Of a stretch of DNA of 64,000 bases, positions 45,565 to 54,570 are shown piece by piece; the first letter of the stretch is position 1, and the number at the start of each line of letters is the position of its first letter. A program made the translations under genes and the position numbers. The notes below the pieces were generated by a model that was not told where the DNA came from, searched no databases, and saw only the letters and a program-made list of their open reading frames with translations. The stretch is from CAVUMR01 sp963742715 (GTDB taxonomy: Bacteria > Actinomycetota > Actinomycetes > Mycobacteriales > Micromonosporaceae): the NCBI GenBank assembly GCA_963742715.1, contig CAVUMR010000001.1, positions 1,633,744 through 1,697,743 on the forward strand, written 5' to 3'.

Positions 45565-46749
45565 GTGAGCGCCGCCCCGATCCGCCCGCGCGCGCCGCGG
45601 CTCGCCGCCACGCTGCGCGACAAGGAGCGCGTCACGCCGCTCGAGCTGTTCTTCGACCTCGTCTTCGTGCTCGCGCTGACCCAGTGCACGCAGCTGATGG
45701 CCGACGAGCCGACGTGGACCGGGCTCGCGAAGGCGATGCTCGTGCTCGCGGTGCTGTGGTGGTCGTGGAGCGGCTACGCATGGCTGACGAGCCTCGTGGA
45801 CCCCGAGGAGGGCGTCGTGCGGATCGCGATGTTCGGCGCGATGGCCTCGTTCCTCGTCGCCGCGCTGTGCGTGCCGCAGGCGTTCGGCGACTCCGCGCTG
45901 ATCTTCGCGGTCGCCTACGCCGGCGTGCGGATCGCCCACATCGTCCTGTTCGTGATCGGCAGCCGCGACGACCCCAACCTGCGCGCGTCGGTGATCGCGC
46001 TCGCGGTCTCGACCGCGATCGGGGTCGGCCTGCTGGTCGCGGCGTCGTTCACCGACGGGACGGTCTCGGGCGTGCTGTGGGGCGTCGCGATCCTGCTCGA
46101 CTACGGCGGCCCGTACTTCTTCGGCGTCGAGGGCTGGCGGATGGTGCCCGGCCACTTCGCCGAGCGCTTCGGCCTGATCGTGATCATCGCGCTCGGCGAG
46201 TCGATCGTGGCGATCGGCATCGGGGTGGAGTCGGAGGTCGACGCGGGCATCCTCGTCGCGGCGGTGCTCGGCGTGATCGTCGCGGGTGCGTTGTGGTGGC
46301 TGTACTTCGACGTCGTCGCGCTCGTCGCCGAGCGCCGGCTTTCGCAGGCCGCGCCCGGCCGCGAGCGCAACTCGATCGGCCGCGACTCCTACGGCTACCT
46401 GCACTTCCCGATGGTCGCGGGCATCGTGCTGCTCGCGCTCGGGCTGAAGAAGACGCTCGGGCATGTCGAGGACCCGCTGAAGCTCGTGCCCGCGGTCGCG
46501 CTGCTGGGCGGCACCGCGGTGTATCTCGTCGCCCATGTCGCGTTCCGGCTGCGCAACGTGCACCGCTTCAGCTTCCAGCGGCTGCTGTGCGCGCTGGTGC
46601 TCGTCGCGCTGATCCCGCTCGCGACCGAGCTCGCCGCGCTGACGACGCTCGCGATCCTCGCCGCGCTGCTGGTGGCGCTGATCGTGTACGAGAGCGTGCG
46701 CTTCGCCGATCTGCGCGATCGCCTGCGCCACCAGGTCGCCCACGACTGA
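45565..46749 (+). CDS. Low temperature requirement protein A (LtrA) family membrane protein
   Basis: 394 residues with about eleven hydrophobic helices. The family signature near the N-terminus, TPLELFFDLVFVLALTQCTQ, and LIVIIALGESIVAIGIG in the middle mark LtrA proteins, first linked to cold growth in Listeria; molecular function is unknown. GTG 45565 has GGAGG at 45552-45556. The gene is four bases after arsC and transcribed with it. Confidence 0.9.
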   Translation: MSAAPIRPRAPRLAATLRDKERVTPLELFFDLVFVLALTQCTQLMADEPTWTGLAKAMLVLAVLWWSWSGYAWLTSLVDPEEGVVRIAMFGAMASFLVAALCVPQAFGDSALIFAVAYAGVRIAHIVLFVIGSRDDPNLRASVIALAVSTAIGVGLLVAASFTDGTVSGVLWGVAILLDYGGPYFFGVEGWRMVPGHFAERFGLIVIIALGESIVAIGIGVESEVDAGILVAAVLGVIVAGALWWLYFDVVALVAERRLSQAAPGRERNSIGRDSYGYLHFPMVAGIVLLALGLKKTLGHVEDPLKLVPAVALLGGTAVYLVAHVAFRLRNVHRFSFQRLLCALVLVALIPLATELAALTTLAILAALLVALIVYESVRFADLRDRLRHQVAHD

Positions 46750-46767
46750 ACCGGCCCACCCGCTCGC

Positions 46768-48604
46768 ATGTCCCTCTCCGTCTGCCTGATCGCGAGCGCG
46801 CCCGCTGCGCGCGTCGCCGCGCTGCTCGAGCCCGTGCGCGAGCTGGCCGACGAGATCGTGATCGCGGCCGACGCGCGCGGCGACGCGGCGACGCTCGCCG
46901 CCTACGCCGCCCTCGCGGACCGCTTCTTCCGCATCGAGTACCGGCTCTACGAGCGCCACCTCCCGTGGCTGCACGCGCAGTGCTCGGGCGACTGGATCCT
47001 GCGCCTCGACGACGACGAGGTCATGAGCCCGGCGTTCCTCGCGCGGCTGCCGGAGCTGCTCGCCGCCCGCGAGGTGCACCAGTACTGGGTGGCCCGGCCG
47101 TGGCTGTATCCGGACGCCGGCCGCGTGCTCGACGACCCGCCGTGGAGCGTCGACTTCAACAACCGCCTCGTCCGCAACGACGGGACGCTGCGCTTCCGCG
47201 GCGTCCAGCACGCCCACGCGGACCCGGTCGCGCCGTGCGAGTACATCGAGGAGCCCGTCTACCACCTCGAGCTGCTGCTCGCCGGGACCGACCAGCGTCG
47301 CGACAAGGCTCTCCGCTACGAGGTCGCGAACCCGCTGCTGATCGCCGCCGGCGGCGGCCGCATCAACGAGGCGTTCTACCTGCCGGAGCTGCGGCCCTCG
47401 CTGCGGACGCGGCCGCTGCCGGCGGCCGACCGGGCGCGCGGTCGAGCGGGTCCTGCGCGCGAGCGGGACCGTCGCGGCGCCGCCGCCGGCCGGCGCTCCG
47501 CTCGTGACCGTCGGCGAGATGGACCGCCGCTGGGAGGGGCGCGACGTCCCGGAGTCCGGCTACCGCGCCGCCATCGAGCCGGTCGGGACGGCGCCGGCGC
47601 TGGCGCCCGGGGAGGGGCGGAACGTGTTCTTCCGCGTCACCAACCACGGCACCGAGTGGTGGCCGCGCGGCCTCGACCGGACGCCCGCGATCCGCGCGAG
47701 CTACCGCTGGCTGCACCCCGACGGCTCCGTCCACACCGCCGACGGGCTGCGCACGGGCTTCACTCGCGACGTCGGTCCCGGCGAGCGGATCCTCATGCCG
47801 CTCGACGTCGTCGCGCCGCCCGAGCCCGGGCGCTACCTCCTCGAGGTCGACCTCGTGCACGAGGACGTGCGCTGGTTCGCGCAGGGCTGCCGCGTGAAGG
47901 TCGAGGTCGCGGCACGGCCGGCGCTGCCGCCGGTCGCCCTGCGGTTGCGCGAATCGCCGCCGCCGCCGCGGGGCCCGCTGCGCCGGCCGCGGATGCTGAT
48001 CCCGCGCGTGCTGCACCGGATCTGGGTCGGCGGCGCCGAGCTGCCGGCGGCCCACCTCGAGTTCGGGCGCGGCTTCGAGCGCCTCCACCCGGGCTGGGAG
48101 GTGCGGCTGTGGACGGACGCCGACCTCGGGGCGCTCGGGTTCCCCGGCGCCGAGGTGGGGCGCGTGCGCACCGCGTCCGAGCTCTCCAACCTGATGCGCT
48201 ACGAGGTCCTCCGGCGCTTCGGCGGCGTCTACTTCGATACCGACGTCGAGTGCCGGCGACCGCTCGAGGGCCTGCTGGCGGGCGTCGAGGCGTTCGCCGC
48301 GCTCGAGCTGCCCGGCCGCGTCGGCACCGCCGTGCTCGGCGCCGTGCCGGGACACCCCGCCTTCGAGCGCGCGGCGCGGGTCGCGCGCCAGACGGTCGGG
48401 CTGGGAGCGCACTCGGGCGACGCGAACGGGCCGTACTTCTTCAGCCTCGTGCTGGAGCAGGAGCCAGGCGTCACGATCTTCGGCGCCGAGAAGTTCTACC
48501 CCTACCTGTGGGACGAGCCCGAGCGGGCGGGGGAGGAGTTCCCCGACGCCTACGCGGTGCATCACTGGACGTTGAGCTGGTGGCGCCCGGAGGGCGCCGT
48601 CTGA
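46768..48604 (+). CDS. GT2-OCH1-type bifunctional glycosyltransferase, one frameshift
   Basis: 612 residues after removing one extra base near 47443. Residues 1-220 are a glycosyltransferase-2-like domain (LSVCLIASAPAARVAALLEP; ILRLDDDEVMSPAFL). A beta-rich central part (FFRVTNHGTEWWPRGLDRTP; RYLLEVDLVHEDVRWF) looks like an Ig-like or carbohydrate-binding domain. The C-terminal 200 residues are a Gly_transf_sug (OCH1) domain: IPRVLHRIWVGGAELP and GGVYFDTDVECRRPL with the DXD. It may build a surface oligosaccharide in two steps. ATG 46768 has no clear ribosome site. Confidence 0.8.
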
Positions 48605-48612
48605 CGGTCGCC

Positions 48613-51198
48613 TCAGCGGCGGCGCACGACGCGCAGCTTCGCGCGCGTCGTGAGCGCCCGGCGCTTGGTGTCGCGGCCGCGCGCGATCGCGGTCACGGTC
48701 CGCGGCCGCTTGCCCTTGACGCGCAGGCGCACCGTGCGGGCGCGTCCGCGGCGGATCGAGTAGCGCTTGCGGGCCACGGTGCGCGTGCCGCGGCGGATCG
48801 TGAGCGTGCCCTTGCAGGTGCGGCGGCCGCGGGCGCGCGGGCAGGCCATGCGGACCGCGAGCCGGCGCGTCTTGCTCAGCCGCGCGGTGCGGCTCGGGAA
48901 GCGCACGAGCGGGTGCTGGTCGCGGGCGCCGTTCGCGCTCTGCTCGCAGCTGATCGACGGGGACGGGTCGAGCAGGTCGATCTCGGCGACGTCGGTCCCC
49001 TTCCCGCAGCTGACGGCCGCGTCGGCGAAGCCGTCGACCGAGCTCACGAGGTCGTTCCCGTCGCCCCCGTTGACGATGTCGTTGCCGTCGGGCGGCGGGT
49101 TGGCGACGAACTCGCGGATGGTGCAGACCGGGAAGCTGCCGGCGCTGGCGTTGCAGGTCCTCGGCGAGCCGGCCACGAGCGGGCCGATGACGTCGTTGCC
49201 GGCGTCGCCGATCAGCGTGTCGTCCCCGGCCTTGCCGTCGATCCGGTCGATGCCGGGGCCGCCGCGGAGGGTGTTCTTCACGAAGTTGCCGACGAGGCGG
49301 TCGTTGCCAGAGCCGCCGATGATGTTCGGCACGTCGTGCAGCACGTCCCCGTCGATCGTGACCGTGCCCGCGGTCCCGAAGGAGATGGTGGCGTTGACCG
49401 CGGTGGTGCGGGCGCTGTAGTCGACCGTGTCGGCCTGGCTGTTGAAGAGGTTGGCCGACGTGTCGCCGTACATCACGTCCGGATCGGTGCCGGGGCCGCC
49501 GTCGAGCAGGTCCGCGCCGGAGCCGCCCTCGAGCGTGTCCGGTCCGCCGCCGCCGCGCAGGGTGTCGTCGCCGGAGCTGCCGTGGAGCGCGTCGGCGACC
49601 GCGCCGCCGAGCAGGGTGTCGGCGAACGGGGTGCCGAACAGGCCCTCGATCTCTGAATAGCTGTCGCCGTCGGGGTCGTTGGCGACGCCGTCGAGCGACG
49701 CGGTCACGCCGGCGGCGCGGCCGTCGCCGTAGTGGGCGACGTCGAAGCCGGGGCCGCCCGCCAGCGCGTCGGCGCCGAGCCCGCCGAAGAGCCGGTCGCT
49801 GCCGCCCGCGCCGTCGAGGCGGTTGGGTCCGCCGTCGCCTCGGATCTCGTCGCCGAGCGGGCTCCCGGTGACGTCCTCGACCCCGCCGATCGAGTCCTCG
49901 CCACCGGGCTCGCCGAGCCGGATGTCGAGCGCATCGAGCCGGCCGCTGTAGTCGGCGCGGTCGTGCGCACCCTCGCCGCCGTCGAGCCGGTCGCTCACGA
50001 AGTCGCCGGGACCGCCGTCGAGCAGGTCGTCGCCGCCGAGGCCGAACAGGCGGTCGGGGGCGCTGCCGCCGCGCAGCGTGTCTCCCGCCGCGGTCCCGCG
50101 CAGGCCGTTGATGTTGGTGTAGACGTCGCCGTCCGGATCGTTGGCGACCCCGTCGAGCGAGGCGGTGACCGGGCCCGGCCGCGACTCGTAGCTCGCGCTG
50201 TCGTCCTTGATGATTCCGCCCCCGCCGTTGAGCTGGTCGGCGCCGAGGCGGCCGTCGAGCGTGTCGTTGCCGCCCGGCCCGCCGTCGAGCGCGTTGACGG
50301 CGTCGCTGCCCGACAGCGTGTCGTTGCCGCTGCCGCCGGTCGCGTTCTCGAAGCCCGAGATCGTGTCGCCGTCGCTCGTCGTCGCGGCGGCGAGGCTGGC
50401 GGTGACGCCGGCCGTGCGGCTCGCGAAGCTCAGCGTGTCGGTCCCGCCGCCCGCGGCGAGGACGTCGGCGCCCGCGCCGCCGTCGAGGGTCTGGTCGCCG
50501 GCGTCGCCGGACAGGGCGTCGGCGCCGGCCGTCGCGGTCACGTGCTCGACGTCGTCGCTGACGTTGTCGCCCTCGGCGCCGGCCGCGCCGCCGTCGTTGG
50601 CCACACCGTCGAAGCTGACCGTGACGGGCGCCGAGGCCGCGCGGTCCAGATAGCTCACGCGGTCGTCGCCGCCGCCCCCTCCCAGCAGGTCGGCGCTGCG
50701 CCGCCCGGCCACGTCGAGCACGTCGTTGTCGCCGCCGCCGTCGAGCGTCATCGCCTCGCCCGCGGCGCCAGGCGGCGCGAAGCCGGTCAGCGTGAGCGTG
50801 TCGTTGCCGGCGCCGCCGAGGATGGTGTGCCCGCGCGCGGCGCTCGAGGTCACGGCGTCGTCGCCGTCCCCGAGGTCCGTCGCCGTGACCGGGATCGCGC
50901 CGCCGTAGCTGAGCCGGTCGTTGCCGCCCGCGAGCGCGAGCTCGAACGTGCGCGTCCCCTGGTCGTCGCAGAAGGCCACGGCGCCGGGCTGGGCGGTGCA
51001 GCCGGTGCCGCCGTCGACGCCCTGGATCCGCCAGTTCGTGCCGGCGGACAGCGTGATCGTCACGTTGTCGGCCAGGCCCGCGGAGTCGACGATCCGGATC
51101 ACGCTGCCGTCGACCGACGCGGTCGGCCGCGCGCTCGCGGTGCTGGGCGCTGCCACCGCGAGGGCGGCGACGGCGAGCGCGATCGTCCGTGAGCGCAT
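48613..51198 (-). CDS. Secreted RTX-type calcium-binding repeat protein
   Basis: 861 residues, intact. A signal peptide (MRSRTIALAVAALAVAAPSTASA) leads into a short beta domain and then to about 20 loose RTX nonapeptides spread from residue 100 to 690: GGAGNDTL, GGGGGDDRV, DGGAGADVL, GGSGNDRL, GDAGNDVI and others. Each binds calcium at the Gly-Asp turn. The last 100 residues are basic beta repeats (RRLAVRMACPRARGRRTCKG; RKRYSIRRGRARTVRLRVKG), possibly for wall binding. No type I secretion system is nearby and an N-terminal signal is used, unlike classical RTX toxins. Probably a surface protein; no catalytic domain seen. Confidence 0.88.
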   Translation of the reverse strand: MRSRTIALAVAALAVAAPSTASARPTASVDGSVIRIVDSAGLADNVTITLSAGTNWRIQGVDGGTGCTAQPGAVAFCDDQGTRTFELALAGGNDRLSYGGAIPVTATDLGDGDDAVTSSAARGHTILGGAGNDTLTLTGFAPPGAAGEAMTLDGGGDNDVLDVAGRRSADLLGGGGGDDRVSYLDRAASAPVTVSFDGVANDGGAAGAEGDNVSDDVEHVTATAGADALSGDAGDQTLDGGAGADVLAAGGGTDTLSFASRTAGVTASLAAATTSDGDTISGFENATGGSGNDTLSGSDAVNALDGGPGGNDTLDGRLGADQLNGGGGIIKDDSASYESRPGPVTASLDGVANDPDGDVYTNINGLRGTAAGDTLRGGSAPDRLFGLGGDDLLDGGPGDFVSDRLDGGEGAHDRADYSGRLDALDIRLGEPGGEDSIGGVEDVTGSPLGDEIRGDGGPNRLDGAGGSDRLFGGLGADALAGGPGFDVAHYGDGRAAGVTASLDGVANDPDGDSYSEIEGLFGTPFADTLLGGAVADALHGSSGDDTLRGGGGPDTLEGGSGADLLDGGPGTDPDVMYGDTSANLFNSQADTVDYSARTTAVNATISFGTAGTVTIDGDVLHDVPNIIGGSGNDRLVGNFVKNTLRGGPGIDRIDGKAGDDTLIGDAGNDVIGPLVAGSPRTCNASAGSFPVCTIREFVANPPPDGNDIVNGGDGNDLVSSVDGFADAAVSCGKGTDVAEIDLLDPSPSISCEQSANGARDQHPLVRFPSRTARLSKTRRLAVRMACPRARGRRTCKGTLTIRRGTRTVARKRYSIRRGRARTVRLRVKGKRPRTVTAIARGRDTKRRALTTRAKLRVVRRR

Positions 51199-51399
51199 CC
51201 GGACTACCCAACTCCCTCCGGCACCCCGGTGTCAAGGTACGGGTAGCACCCATAGGCGATCCGCGAGCCGGCCGGTACGCTGCTCAGCGATCTATGACTG
51301 CCGCCACGGAACACCTCACGTCGCGCCGCCTGGGCTGAGCCCGCCCCCCGCGCGACCCCGGTTTCCGTCCTTTCTTAGATCACTCCCGGAGGTTCCCCC

Positions 51400-51783
51400 G
51401 TGTCGCGCGACCAGCGCAACCACCACCGTGTCCGGCGCCGAAGCCAGGACACCTTCAGATGCCGCCGCTGCCGGCTCGACGTGTCGATGGACGCGCCGGG
51501 CACGCGGCACCGCAACCACTGCCCCACCTGCCTGTGGAGCCGGCACCTCGACGACGACGTGCCCGGCGACCGCGCCGCGGACTGCGCCGGCTCGATGGAG
51601 CCGATCGCCGTCTGCGTCCGCGATGACGGCGAGTGGGCGCTCGTCCACCGCTGCGGCGGGTGCAGCACCGTGCGCCTGAACCGCATCGCCGGCGACGACA
51701 ACCCGCTCTCGCTGATGCACCTGGCGGTCCGGCCGCTCGCGCAGCCGCCCTTCCCCATGGAGTGGCTGAGCCGCAGCCTCTAG
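51400..51783 (+). CDS. RNHCP-domain protein
   Basis: 127 residues. The defining motif is visible as RNHCPTCLWSRHLD (about residues 38-51), preceded by FRCRRCRLDVSMDAPGTRHR and followed by VHRCGGCSTVRLNRIAGDDN, giving three CxxC pairs that probably bind zinc. RNHCP proteins are common in actinobacteria and Firmicutes; their role is unknown. GTG 51400 has GGAGG at 51389-51393. Its stop shares a CTAG with the convergent fusion gene. Confidence 0.88.
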   Translation: MSRDQRNHHRVRRRSQDTFRCRRCRLDVSMDAPGTRHRNHCPTCLWSRHLDDDVPGDRAADCAGSMEPIAVCVRDDGEWALVHRCGGCSTVRLNRIAGDDNPLSLMHLAVRPLAQPPFPMEWLSRSL

Positions 51784-53243
51784 CCCCGTGACAGCAGCTG
51801 ATCCGCGGGCGCGTCGAGGTCCCGCAACGGCTCGGCGCCCGCCGCGAAGCGCGCGGCGGCGCGCCGGTCGTACGTCCGCGCGCCGCGCGAGGCGGGCCGG
51901 ACGCCGCGCGGCAGCGCCGTCTCGGAGGCGAGCAGGACGAGGTTGCCGCCCGCCGGCCGGCCGGCGGCGCTCGGCAGCGCCACCAGCGCCACGTCGGCGA
52001 ACACCGCGCGCAGCGTCGCGACCTCGGCGCGGGCGAGCTTCAGCGGTGGCTGGTCGATGAGGTTGAGCGCGTAGAGCCCGCGCGGCCGCAGCACGCGCCG
52101 GATCTCGCGGGCGTACTCGACGGTCGCCAGGTGCCACGGGATCGCGCGCGCCCCGAACGCGTCACCGACGAGCAGGTCCGCCGAGGCGGTGGCCTCGTCC
52201 GCGAGCGTCACCCGCGCGTCACCCTCCACGACCCGGAGATCCCGTCCCGTCCGCAGCCCGAGGCGCTCGCGCGCGAGCTCGACCAGCTCGCCGTCCACCT
52301 CGTGCACCCGGGCGCGGGAGCCGCGGCGCGTGGCCAGCAGGTAGCGCGGGAGCGTGAAGCCCGCGCCGCCGAGGAAGACGCCGTCGAGCGGCGCGCCGCG
52401 CGGCGCCATGCCGTCGATCGCATCGCCGATCCAGCGGATGTAGTCGAGCTCCAGCCGGCGCGGGTCGTCGAGGTCGACGTAGGAGTGCTTGAGGTTCTCG
52501 AGCACGAGCGTCCTCCCGCTCGGCCGCTTCGGGTCGACGTCGACGCGCGCGCAGTGGTAGCGGGTCTCCGCGTCGCACGGGGCGCCCACCGCCACGGCGA
52601 CGGCGCCGAGGACGGCCGCGCCGGCGATCAGGCCGAGCATCGATCCGGACCACGGCGCGCCGCCCGGGCCGAGGGCCAGCGCGAGCGCGATCAACCCGGC
52701 GCCGAGCCCATAGAGCGCGACGTCGGTCGCGAGCAGCGGCACGATCACGAAGCCGGTCGCGAACGTCCCGACGAGCCCGCCCGTCGTCGCCCACGCCGAC
52801 AGCCGGCCGACGACCGAGCCGGTCGCGCCGAGGTCGCGCAGCTGGACCTTGACCACGGCCGGCGTCACCGCGCTCAGCGCCGTGGCCGGCGGCAGCAGCG
52901 CGGTCAGCGCGATCACCAGCGCGGCGGCGTCCCCGCCGCCGCGCAGCGCCTCCCCGAAGAGGCGCACGAGCGGCACCGTGGCGATGGCCAGCGCGCCGCC
53001 CGCGGCGAGCAGGACGGGCAGGAGCAGCCGCGGGCTCACGCGATCGGCGGCCCGCCCTCCGAGCGCCGAGCCGGCCGCGATGCCGGCCAGCACGGTGCCG
53101 ATGATCGCGGTCGTCGTCTCGAGCGTGAGCCCGACGTAGGGCGCGAGCAGGCGGATGCCGAGGATCTCGACGACCAGCACGGCGGCCGACGCGACGAAGG
53201 CGAGGCCCGCCGCCAGGCTCGGGGACGAGGCCGGGTCGCGCAC
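51780..53243 (-). CDS. Membrane-spermidine synthase-like fusion protein
   Basis: 487 residues. The N-terminal 220 residues carry about seven membrane helices of the fused MFS/spermidine synthase group (VEILGIRLLAPYVGLTLETT). The rest is a spermidine synthase-like Rossmann domain: YHCARVDVDPKRPSGRTLVL, VFLGGAGFTLPRYLLA, VHEVDGELVELARERLGL and LRVVEGDARVTL. The catalytic Asp pair of true spermidine synthase is not obvious (LVGDAFGARAIPWHL), so it may be a methyltransferase-like protein. GTG 53243 is six bases after TATGGT (plus 53250-53255) and divergent from the SDR gene. Confidence 0.85.
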   Translation of the reverse strand: MRDPASSPSLAAGLAFVASAAVLVVEILGIRLLAPYVGLTLETTTAIIGTVLAGIAAGSALGGRAADRVSPRLLLPVLLAAGGALAIATVPLVRLFGEALRGGGDAAALVIALTALLPPATALSAVTPAVVKVQLRDLGATGSVVGRLSAWATTGGLVGTFATGFVIVPLLATDVALYGLGAGLIALALALGPGGAPWSGSMLGLIAGAAVLGAVAVAVGAPCDAETRYHCARVDVDPKRPSGRTLVLENLKHSYVDLDDPRRLELDYIRWIGDAIDGMAPRGAPLDGVFLGGAGFTLPRYLLATRRGSRARVHEVDGELVELARERLGLRTGRDLRVVEGDARVTLADEATASADLLVGDAFGARAIPWHLATVEYAREIRRVLRPRGLYALNLIDQPPLKLARAEVATLRAVFADVALVALPSAAGRPAGGNLVLLASETALPRGVRPASRGARTYDRRAAARFAAGAEPLRDLDAPADQLLSRG

Positions 53244-53274
53244 GGCGGGACCATATGCGCTCTACGATCCGCGG

Positions 53275-54024
53275 ATGTCGGTGACCGGCAAGACGGCGAT
53301 CGTCACCGGTGCGGGCACCGGGATCGGCCGCGCGACCGCGCAGCTGCTCGCCGCGCGCGGGGCGAAGGTCGTGGCCGCCGGCCTGCAGCCCGAGCGGCTG
53401 GGCGAGACGGTGGCCGCGATCACCGAGGCGGGCGGCGAGGCGATCGCCGTCGAGGCCGACGTGTCCGATCCGGCCGCCATCGAGACGGTGGCCGCGCGTG
53501 CGCAGGAGGCCTTCGGCGGGACGGACGTGCTCGTCAACAACGCCGCGATCTACCCCATCGGACCGTGGCACGAAGCCGACGCCGCGGAGTGGGACGCGGT
53601 GTTCGCCACGAACGTCCGCGGCTACTTCCTGCTGGCGAAGGCCGTGCGCGGGCAGATGGTGGCCCGCGGCGGCGGCGCGATCGTCAATGTCGCCTCGGTG
53701 ACGTTCTTCTGGGGCGAGGCACAGCTGCTCTCCTACGTCGCGTCCAAGGGCGCGGTCATCGGCTTCACGCGCGCGCTGGCGCGGGAGGCCGGTCCCGAGG
53801 GCATCCGCGTCAACGCCGTCGCGCCGGGGGCGTTCCCGACCGCGGCGACCGAGATCCATGCCGACCAGGACGCGCTCTGGCGCGGCGTGCTCGACGCTCA
53901 GTCGCTCAAGCGCCGCGGCGAGGTCGAGGACGTCGCGCGCGCGATCGTGTTCTTCGCGGGCGACGACAGCGGCTTCGTCACCGGCCAGACGCTGCTGGTG
54001 GACGGCGGCTGGATGCGCAACTGA
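53275..54024 (+). CDS. Short-chain dehydrogenase/reductase
   Basis: 249 residues, intact classical SDR: TGAGTGIG near residues 11-18, NNAA at about 88-91, SVTFFWGEAQLLSYVASK for the Ser-Tyr-Lys triad, and a C-terminal GQTLLVDGGWMRN. Substrate unknown; the sequence resembles 3-oxoacyl and (S)-1-phenylethanol dehydrogenase-type SDRs. ATG 53275 is six bases after TACGAT (53263-53268), a leaderless start divergent from the spermidine synthase-like gene. It overlaps the end of the small gene of the Rieske operon by 47 bases. Confidence 0.9.
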   Translation: MSVTGKTAIVTGAGTGIGRATAQLLAARGAKVVAAGLQPERLGETVAAITEAGGEAIAVEADVSDPAAIETVAARAQEAFGGTDVLVNNAAIYPIGPWHEADAAEWDAVFATNVRGYFLLAKAVRGQMVARGGGAIVNVASVTFFWGEAQLLSYVASKGAVIGFTRALAREAGPEGIRVNAVAPGAFPTAATEIHADQDALWRGVLDAQSLKRRGEVEDVARAIVFFAGDDSGFVTGQTLLVDGGWMRN

Positions 54025-54199
54025 TGTCCAGCCGCGCGTTGTAGGTCCGCGCCATGTCCTGTGCCCAGCGACGGGCCGGGAAGTCCTCGGCCTTGGCGAA
54101 GGCACAGACCCAATCGGAGGGATCGTCCTCGAGCACGACGAGGACGCGGTCGTCCTCGTCGACGACCGCGAGCCGTCCCGCGACGGGCCGGTCGCTCAC
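53978..54199 (-). CDS. Small hypothetical protein of the Rieske operon
   Basis: 73 residues, not a known family: GTG 54199 overlaps the Rieske stop as GTGA. The product reads VSDRPVAGRLAVVDEDDRVL then VVLEDDPSDWVCAFAKAEDF and RWAQDMARTYNARLDI. It looks like a small beta-alpha protein, soluble, with two Cys. The tail after DISCASS lies over the end of the convergent SDR gene, so the true end may be earlier. Confidence 0.65.
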   Translation of the reverse strand: MSDRPVAGRLAVVDEDDRVLVVLEDDPSDWVCAFAKAEDFPARRWAQDMARTYNARLDISCASSRRPPAASGR

Positions 54200-54570
54200 G
54201 TCCGCCGCCCGCCGACGGTGACGACGACGTCGGCGCCGCGCACGGTCACGGGGTAGCTGCGCAACGTGATCGCGGGGTAGGCGAGGCAGCGGCCGGTCGG
54301 CACGTGGTACTCCAAGCCGTGCCAGGGGCAGGCGATCACCTCCCCCTCCATGACCCATTGCGGGTCCCAGCCGCTCTCGCGATCGGCGGTCAGCGTGCCG
54401 GTCAGCGTGCGGCCCTCGCACAGGGGACCCGTCTGGTGCGGGCAGAGGTTCGGCAGCCCGTAGAGGCGCCCGGCGATGTTGAAGACGCCGATCTCCCGTC
54501 CCGCGGCCTCGACGACCTTGTGCGTCCCGTCCGGGAAGTCGGCGAGCCGGCCGACGACGACCTCGGTCAC
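54196..54570 (-). CDS. Rieske-type [2Fe-2S] ferredoxin
   Basis: 124 residues. The cluster ligands are seen as NLCPHQTGPLC (Cys-x-His) and ACPWHGLEY (Cys-x2-His), the pattern of bacterial Rieske ferredoxins of oxygenase systems. GTG 54570 overlaps the amidohydrolase stop as GTGA and its own stop overlaps the next start likewise, so three genes are translationally coupled. A partner oxygenase or reductase gene is not present here. The insert between the two ligand pairs (EGRTLTGTLTADRESGWDPQ) is longer than in typical ferredoxins and resembles the nitrite reductase small subunit type. Confidence 0.88.
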   Translation of the reverse strand: MTEVVVGRLADFPDGTHKVVEAAGREIGVFNIAGRLYGLPNLCPHQTGPLCEGRTLTGTLTADRESGWDPQWVMEGEVIACPWHGLEYHVPTGRCLAYPAITLRSYPVTVRGADVVVTVGGRRT

